64,000 bases of DNA from Arthrobacter sp. NIO-1057 (GTDB taxonomy: Bacteria; Actinomycetota; Actinomycetes; Actinomycetales; Micrococcaceae): the NCBI RefSeq assembly GCF_900094805.1, contig NZ_FMAT01000001.1, positions 496,001 to 560,000 on the forward strand. Direction: 5' to 3'. A model generated the notes under the pieces. The model was not told where the DNA came from. It worked only from the letters and a program-made list of their open reading frames with translations, and searched no databases. This document shows, one piece after another, positions 58,813-64,000 of the stretch. Numbering within the stretch: the stretch's first letter is position 1; each line of letters begins with the position of its first letter. The translations under genes were made by a program, and so were the position numbers.

Positions 58813-59082
58813 CGAAGAACTCCTCGCATTTGTCCTACTAGGTTAGTTTTCAACCTAGTAAATTTATCGACACAATGCAAGAAAGTCGATGGCATGAGAA
58901 AACCGGGCCGTCGTGCAATTGTGGATGCGCAGCTTTAGTTACCGCTAAGCGAACTCAAAACGTGGTTCAAGCTAGTTTTTGCATACTGGCAGGGCACAAG
59001 CACGCCGGGAACCCGGCAACTCCATCCTATGGGATAAGACTGGATTTTCGCGGCAGACAAGTGAACAGGAGCCCAGATGCGC
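58813..59082. other. Promoter-bearing intergenic region
   Basis: Apart from the promoter/operator at 58836-58880, this stretch contains no recognisable gene. One small hairpin (GCCGGG-aa-CCCGGC) is near 59003-59016. Confidence 0.4.
58836..58880 (-). promoter_or_regulatory. PadR operator embedded in the promoter of the HAAS-like gene
   Basis: The inverted repeat TACTAGGTT (58836-58844), 7-nt spacer, AACCTAGTA (58852-58860) is perfect. On minus, -35 TTGCAT (58880-58875) and -10 TAGGTT (58857-58852) are separated by 17 bp, and the -10 lies within one operator arm, so a bound PadR dimer would block polymerase. Confidence 0.78.
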
Positions 59083-59123
59083 AAAAGGGCCGGAACACTC
59101 CTTCAAGGAGTAATCCCAGCCCT
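59083..59123 (-). terminator. aspS terminator
   Basis: Nested arms (AGGGC with GCCCT, ACTCC with GGAGT) form an interrupted stem with a TTGA loop, followed on minus by CCCTTTTGC. It begins 23 bp after the aspS stop. Confidence 0.8.
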
Positions 59124-59146
59124 CTAGCTGCAGGATTCAGCAGGTG

Positions 59147-60949
59147 CTACTTGGCCTCTGCTTCAGCCTTCTCGGTCTCTTCAGCCTTCTTCTTCTCAGG
59201 CTTGAAGTCGATGCCAGCTTCCTTACGCTGCTGCGGGGTGATCGGCGCAGGAGCCTGAGTCAGTGGATCGAAGCCACCACCGGTCTTCGGGAAGGCGATG
59301 ACGTCGCGGATGGACTCGGAGTTGGTCAACAACTGCAGTACGCGGTCCCAACCCAGTGCAATGCCGCCATGTGGTGGGGCGCCGTACTTGAAGCCTTCAA
59401 GCAGGAATCCGAACTGAGTGTCGGCCTGCTCCTGAGTCACACCCATGACCTTAAAGACACGTTCCTGAACGTCACGCTGGTGGATACGGATCGAGCCACC
59501 GCCAATTTCATTGCCGTTGCAGACAATGTCGTAAGCGTAGGACAGTGCCGAACCTGGATCTGTGTCGAAGGTGTCCATGAACTCTGGCTTCGGGCTGGTG
59601 AACGCGTGGTGCACCGCGGTCCATGCGCCAGCACCCACAGCGACGTCGCCGGAAGCAACAGCATCGGAAGCAGCCTCGAACATTGGTGCGTCAACGATCC
59701 AGACGAAAGCCCAGTCACCGTCCTTGATCAAACCGGTACGGTGACCGATTTCAACACGAACCGAACCAAGAAGGGCACGGGACTCATTCTTCTTGCCAGC
59801 CGAGAAGAAGATGCAGTCGCCAGCCTGTGCACCGGTGGCAGCGGCCAGGCCCGCCTTCTCCTCATCGGAGAGGTTCTTAGCCACTGGGCCAGCCAGCTCA
59901 CCGTCCTCCTTGATGAGCACATAAGCCAAGCCCTTGGCACCGCGCTGCTTCGCAAATTCCTGCCAAGCATCCAGGGTACGACGTGGCTGGGATGCGCCAC
60001 CAGGCATGACTACAGCACCGACATACTCGGACTGGAAGACCTTGAAGGAGGTGTTCGCGAAGTACTCGGTCATCTCGGTCAGTTCCAGACCGAAGCGCAG
60101 GTCCGGCTTGTCCGAACCGTACTTAGCCATAGCTTCCGAGTAGGCCATGCGACGGATCGGGGTTGGTACCTGAACGTCGATCAGGCTCCACAGTTCCTTG
60201 ACCAGCTTTTCGCCGAGCTGGATGATGTCATCTTCCTCGACGAACGATGCTTCAATGTCCAGCTGGGTGAATTCTGGCTGACGGTCAGCGCGGAAGTCCT
60301 CATCGCGGTAGCAACGAGCGATCTGGTAGTACTTTTCGAAACCGCCGACCTGCAGCAGCTGCTTGAACAGCTGTGGGGACTGTGGCAATGCGTACCAGCT
60401 GCCCGGGGTCAGACGTGCCGGTACGACGAAGTCGCGGGCACCTTCTGGGGTGGAGCGAGTCAGGGTTGGGGTCTCGATCTCGATGTAGCCCTGATCGTGC
60501 AGCAGGTTACGGGCCACGCGGTTGGCCTCGGAGCGCAGGCGGATGTTGCGGGCCGGGGTTGGGCGGCGCAAGTCCAGGTAGCGGTGGCGCAGGCGTGCTT
60601 CTTCGCCGACCTCCACGTGCTCGTCAACCTGGAAAGGCAGTGGTGCGGCGGTGTTCAGCACCGTCACGGTATCAGCGATAACTTCGATTTCGCCGGTAGG
60701 CAGGTTCGGGTTCTCGTTGCCTTCCGGGCGGCGCTCGACGGTACCGACGATCTGCAGCACGAACTCATTGCGCAGCGGGTGGAAGTCCTCTTCATCACGT
60801 ACAACAACCTGGGCTACGCCCGAAGCATCACGCAAATCCAAGAAGGCGACACCACCGTGGTCGCGGCGACGGGCGACCCAGCCGGTGAGGGTGACCTGCT
60901 GTCCAATGTGCTCAGCGTTCAAGACGCCCAGCTGATGAGTGCGTAGCAC
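59147..60949 (-). CDS. aspS: Aspartyl-tRNA synthetase
   Basis: The product is 600 residues, bacterial type with OB-fold anticodon domain (1-105, [22 protein letters not shown]), class II core (motif 2 [19 protein letters not shown]) and the GAD insertion domain (about 295-420). A Lys/Glu-rich tail ends it. The gene charges tRNA-Asp; whether it is non-discriminating and also charges tRNA-Asn cannot be settled from this window. GTG start. It lies downstream of hisS on the same strand, about 90 bp away. Confidence 0.96.
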   Translation of the reverse strand: MLRTHQLGVLNAEHIGQQVTLTGWVARRRDHGGVAFLDLRDASGVAQVVVRDEEDFHPLRNEFVLQIVGTVERRPEGNENPNLPTGEIEVIADTVTVLNTAAPLPFQVDEHVEVGEEARLRHRYLDLRRPTPARNIRLRSEANRVARNLLHDQGYIEIETPTLTRSTPEGARDFVVPARLTPGSWYALPQSPQLFKQLLQVGGFEKYYQIARCYRDEDFRADRQPEFTQLDIEASFVEEDDIIQLGEKLVKELWSLIDVQVPTPIRRMAYSEAMAKYGSDKPDLRFGLELTEMTEYFANTSFKVFQSEYVGAVVMPGGASQPRRTLDAWQEFAKQRGAKGLAYVLIKEDGELAGPVAKNLSDEEKAGLAAATGAQAGDCIFFSAGKKNESRALLGSVRVEIGHRTGLIKDGDWAFVWIVDAPMFEAASDAVASGDVAVGAGAWTAVHHAFTSPKPEFMDTFDTDPGSALSYAYDIVCNGNEIGGGSIRIHQRDVQERVFKVMGVTQEQADTQFGFLLEGFKYGAPPHGGIALGWDRVLQLLTNSESIRDVIAFPKTGGGFDPLTQAPAPITPQQRKEAGIDFKPEKKKAEETEKAEAEAK

Positions 60950-61040
60950 TACGATCCTTTCGGTCGGTTGAGAAAGTTTCTTCCCATGAAGTTTAGTGCA
61001 CCCAAAGTGGATGCGTGAGCGGGCAATGACGCCCAGAGTT

Positions 61041-62363
61041 CTATCGGATGGAGATCTTCAGGTCCTCGGCCTCGGGCATCCACGACTGTGGGTCGGCGGC
61101 AACCTGCTGCCCGGAGCGGATGTCCTTGACCTCGTGAGTACCATCGGCGTGGGTGAACCAGACAAAGGGAATCCCGCGACGATCAGCAAATTTGATCTGC
61201 TTGCCGAACTTGTCAGCGCTGGCTGCCACCTCACAAGCGATGCCACGTTCACGCAGCTGCGCGGCGACATCCTGGGCCTCGTGCCAGGATTCGTCATTAG
61301 CCAGCGTGACATATACCACTGAGGGTACGCTACGGCTGGCGGTAACAACTTCTTCAGCCAAGATGCGTGAGATCAGGCGGGTCACGCCGATGGACAGGCC
61401 CACACCCGGGTAGTTCTTCTTGCCCTTGGAGGCCAGTGATTCATAGCGACCGCCGGAGCAAATCGAACCGAGAGATTCGTGACCCACCAGCACAGTTTCG
61501 TACACGGTGCCGGTGTAGTAGTCCAGACCTCGAGCGATCGACAGGTCAGCCATGACCTTGCCGGGGGCACGCTTGGACGCTGCATCAATGACCTGCGAGA
61601 GCTCATCCAGCCCGGTGTCCAAGAGTTCGTGGGTGACGCCGAGGGCGCGGACCTGCTCGACGAAGCTGGTGTCCATGGTGCGGATCTTCGCCAGGGCCAA
61701 GGCGGCCTCAGCTTGTTCGCGGGTTGCACCGACTTCTTCCATCAGGATCTTTGCAACAGCCTCATCACCGATCTTTTCCAGCTTGTCGATAGCGCGCAAT
61801 ACGGCATCTGGATCTTCCAGACCCAGTCCGCGGTAGAAACCTTCAGCGAGCTTGCGGTTATTCACGCGCAGGCGGAAATCACCGATCGGTAGGGCTGAGA
61901 GTGCGTCGGCGATGGTCAGTGCCAGCTCCACGTCGTAGCTAAATGGCAAGGTGCCATCGCCTACAACGTCGATGTCCGCCTGGGCGAATTCGCGGAAGCG
62001 ACCGTCCTGTGGGCGTTCTCCACGCCAGACCTTCTGCATCTGGTAACGGCGGAATGGGAATGCTAAATAGCCAGCGTTTTCCACCACGTAACGAGCGAAA
62101 GGCACGGTGAGGTCGAAGTGCAGTGCCAGCGCGTTCGGATCGTTCTTGTCGTCCTCGGCTGCCAGACGTGAGAGTCCGTAGACTTCCTTGTCGATTTCAC
62201 CCTTGCGCAATAACTGGGCGCGGGTTTCTACTGCACGGGTTTCAATATTGGCGAAGCCATGTAGTTCAAAAACATGACGCAAGGTGTCCAGTACGTGCTG
62301 TTCAACAGCCCGTTCAGCTGGAAGCCATTCCGGGAAACCTGATAGTGAGGCCTTGCGTGCCAT
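61041..62363 (-). CDS. hisS: Histidyl-tRNA synthetase
   Basis: The product is 440 residues. Class II core with motif 2 region [27 protein letters not shown], histidine-specific [12 protein letters not shown] near 265 and [10 protein letters not shown], and a C-terminal anticodon domain (about 335-440). It charges tRNA-His. The ATG at 62363 has AAGGAG 4 nt upstream; an earlier start at 62393 is not supported. Confidence 0.96.
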   Translation of the reverse strand: MARKASLSGFPEWLPAERAVEQHVLDTLRHVFELHGFANIETRAVETRAQLLRKGEIDKEVYGLSRLAAEDDKNDPNALALHFDLTVPFARYVVENAGYLAFPFRRYQMQKVWRGERPQDGRFREFAQADIDVVGDGTLPFSYDVELALTIADALSALPIGDFRLRVNNRKLAEGFYRGLGLEDPDAVLRAIDKLEKIGDEAVAKILMEEVGATREQAEAALALAKIRTMDTSFVEQVRALGVTHELLDTGLDELSQVIDAASKRAPGKVMADLSIARGLDYYTGTVYETVLVGHESLGSICSGGRYESLASKGKKNYPGVGLSIGVTRLISRILAEEVVTASRSVPSVVYVTLANDESWHEAQDVAAQLRERGIACEVAASADKFGKQIKFADRRGIPFVWFTHADGTHEVKDIRSGQQVAADPQSWMPEAEDLKISIR

Positions 62364-62505
62364 GAAACTCCTTAGTGCAAATTGGGCTACCAACCCATCT
62401 TAAGCCTGTTTTATAAGAAACCTGTGCACGTCGGCTTACTAAGAAACGGAGGTCACAGGTAGAGTTGGCTACAGCAAGTGCTCGTAAAGTGAAAGAGTTT
62501 CAGCG

Positions 62506-63864
62506 GTGACCACCAGTCAGCAATCCGACGACAGCCAGAAGACCCCTTTGCCGCAGGCGCAGAAGCCTGCTGCGAAACCGGTTGTAGCGCCGAGCGTCGC
62601 ACACACCACTCCCCTCGATGAAGCGGCTAAATTTGCCCGAGTGACCGAAGACGGACACGTCTTTGTCATCATTGATGGCGCGGAGTTCCCAGTGGGTCAG
62701 TACCCAGATGCCACGCAGGAAGAAGCCTTGGGTTACTTCGTGCGTAAATATGACGATGCCCTCTCGCAGTTGATGCTGCTGGAGCAGCGTGTCGTTGCTA
62801 AGGCGCCAGCCGGAGAGCTGGGCAAGGCTGTTCAGGCTCTGTCGGCGACTGTCGCAGAACGTCATATGGTCGGCGACATCCCGGCCCTCGAGTCACGTCT
62901 GGAAAATGTTCGTGTTGCCGTGGAGAGCCTCTCCGCCGAGCAGCGCAAGGCTCACGATGCCGCCCGCGCCGAGCAGTTGGCTACCCGCGAAGCCATCGTT
63001 GAGCAAGCAGAAGCCATGGCTGCCAAGCGTCCCGAGCAGATTCAGTGGAAGACCGCATCGGCCTCCATGAATGAATTGTTTGAGCAGTGGAAGGCATCCC
63101 AGCGTTCTTCGGTCCGCCTCCCACGGGCCACCGAGGATGCCTTGTGGAAGCGATTCCGTGCCGCTCGCACCACCTTCGATCGTCATCGTCGTGCGTACTT
63201 CTCGCAGCTTGATTCGACCAATGCGTCGGCCAAGGCTGTGAAGGAAGAACTGATCGCCCGCGCAGAAGCGTTGCAGAACTCGACGGATTGGGCCGCTACT
63301 GCCGCCGAATACCGCAAGCTCATGGATGAGTGGAAGAAGTCTCGCCGGGCCTCTCGCAAGGATGATGATCAGCTGTGGGGCCGTTTCCGCGCAGCTCAGG
63401 ACGTGTTCTTCCAGGCTCGTGCTGCAGCAAACGCCAAGATCGACGAAGAGTACTCGCAGAATCTCGTGGTGAAGGAAGCACTGCTCGAGGAAGCTCGCGC
63501 ATTGTTGCCGATCAAGGACCTAGCAACGGCCAAGGCCAAGTTGGATTCCATCCGGGACCGTTGGGAGTCTGCCGGTAAGGTGCCTCGCAACGACCTGCAG
63601 CGCATTGAATCCGCACTGCGTCAGGTTGAAGATGCCGTCAAGGGTGCTGAAGATGAGCAGTGGCGCCGGTCCAACCCTGAGACCAAGGCCCGCTCAAACT
63701 CGATGCTCAGCCAGCTGCAGGACACGATTTCTGCACTGGAAGACGATCTTGCTGCAGCCCAGGCTAAGGGCAATGCCAAGCAGATCGCAGCAGCCCAGGA
63801 AGCTCTGGATGCTCGTCGTATGTGGCTGAATACTCTGGAAAAGTCTGCAGCAGACTTCCAGTAA
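62506..63864 (+). CDS. DUF349 domain-containing coiled-coil protein
   Basis: The product is 452 residues. After a Pro/Ala/Lys-rich start, three DUF349-type helical repeats run from about 165 to 390 (WKASQRSSVRLPRATEDALWKRFRAA, WKKSRRASRKDDDQLWGRFRAAQD, WESAGKVPRNDLQRIESALRQ). The C-terminus is coiled-coil. The family is conserved in actinobacteria next to hisS and has no established function. GTG start, weak ribosome site (GAAAGAG). It is divergent from hisS. Confidence 0.88.
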   Translation: MTTSQQSDDSQKTPLPQAQKPAAKPVVAPSVAHTTPLDEAAKFARVTEDGHVFVIIDGAEFPVGQYPDATQEEALGYFVRKYDDALSQLMLLEQRVVAKAPAGELGKAVQALSATVAERHMVGDIPALESRLENVRVAVESLSAEQRKAHDAARAEQLATREAIVEQAEAMAAKRPEQIQWKTASASMNELFEQWKASQRSSVRLPRATEDALWKRFRAARTTFDRHRRAYFSQLDSTNASAKAVKEELIARAEALQNSTDWAATAAEYRKLMDEWKKSRRASRKDDDQLWGRFRAAQDVFFQARAAANAKIDEEYSQNLVVKEALLEEARALLPIKDLATAKAKLDSIRDRWESAGKVPRNDLQRIESALRQVEDAVKGAEDEQWRRSNPETKARSNSMLSQLQDTISALEDDLAAAQAKGNAKQIAAAQEALDARRMWLNTLEKSAADFQ

Positions 63865-63924
63865 GTAATCCACAGATCGTCAGTACACGCTCAACGCGGC
63901 GGCGCTTACTGGTTCAGTAGCCAC

Positions 63925-64000
63925 ATGGAATCTATAAATTGCCAGGCTACCGGACCACGCGCCGTCGCGTTGCGCATTCCAGAGGACCTTTGGATCGCTG
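63925..64000 (+). CDS. Possible start of another gene, cut by the window edge
   Basis: From ATG 63925 the frame is open to the edge (begins MESINCQATGPRAVALRIPE). No ribosome site is seen, and 25 codons are too few to identify a family. It may equally be intergenic. Confidence 0.25.
   Translation, partial: MESINCQATGPRAVALRIPEDLWIA

Noticed and set aside
58970-59020. Possible tRNA near the GCCGGGAACCCGGC hairpin
   Set aside because: No TTCGA T-loop, acceptor pairing or anticodon arm could be assembled.
59144-60946. 600-codon plus-strand frame opposite aspS
   Set aside because: It mirrors aspS almost end to end, has no recognisable domain, and is the normal by-product of codon bias in a G+C-rich gene.

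Overview
This window looks like ordinary chromosome from a high-G+C Gram-positive bacterium, most likely a Micrococcaceae actinobacterium of the Arthrobacter/Glutamicibacter type. Three things point there. It carries actinobacterial markers: an mIHF-type nucleoid protein, a DUF3097 protein, a DUF664/DinB protein, and a PriA whose helicase motifs are degenerate. Gene neighbourhoods (hrcA-dnaJ-rsmE, lepA-hemW, holA-comEC-comEA, mihF-gmk-rpoZ-coaBC-metK-priA, pyrR-pyrB-pyrC-carA-carB-pyrF, alaS-ruvX-mltG-aroE-aroC-aroK-aroB-efp-nusB) match that group. GTG starts are frequent and coding density is high. The genus is an inference from memory of gene order, not a computed result.

Layout. 1-6.4 kb: hemolysin/CNNM, ybeY and phoH, then rsmE, dnaJ and hrcA, all on minus. 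A plus-strand GerMN/Gmad2-type lipoprotein gene sits between the two blocks, and hrcA is preceded by a CIRCE operator. 6.5-7.8 kb: a DUF3097 protein and a DUF4870 membrane protein. 7.9-19.8 kb: hemW-lepA, a PemK-like protein, rpsT with leader and terminator, holA, comEC, comEA, degV and leuS. leuS has a possible attenuator leader. 20.1-22.1 kb: a DUF222/HNH protein with an acidic, repeat-bearing insert. 22.1-28.2 kb: a glycerol operon (glpD-glpF-glpK) with a divergent SorC-type regulator and an alpha/beta hydrolase. 28.2-34 kb: priA, metK, coaBC, rpoZ, gmk, mihF. 34.1-42.8 kb: the complete pyrimidine operon with a PyrR-binding RNA element over the pyrR leader. 43-51 kb: a DinB protein, nusB, efp, a TPR protein, and the shikimate genes aroB, aroK, aroC and aroE, then mltG and ruvX. 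51-56.8 kb: alaS, two small membrane-associated proteins, a stand-alone rpsD and rarA. 56.8-64 kb: dtd, a PadR regulator with its membrane partner and operator, aspS, hisS and a DUF349 protein.

The genes work mainly in translation and tRNA charging (leuS, alaS, aspS, hisS, dtd, efp, lepA, rpsT, rpsD, rsmE, ybeY), de novo UMP synthesis, chorismate synthesis, glycerol use, DNA replication and recombination (holA, priA, ruvX, rarA), DNA uptake, and heat-shock control.

I found no CRISPR array, insertion sequence, prophage, rRNA or recognisable tRNA by eye. No convincing new multi-gene system is visible. The best candidates for follow-up are RNA-level regulators (PyrR element, leuS leader, rpsT leader, structured DNA near 12.3 kb), the PadR/HAAS-like pair with its promoter-embedded operator, the PemK-like protein without an antitoxin, and the GerMN lipoprotein.
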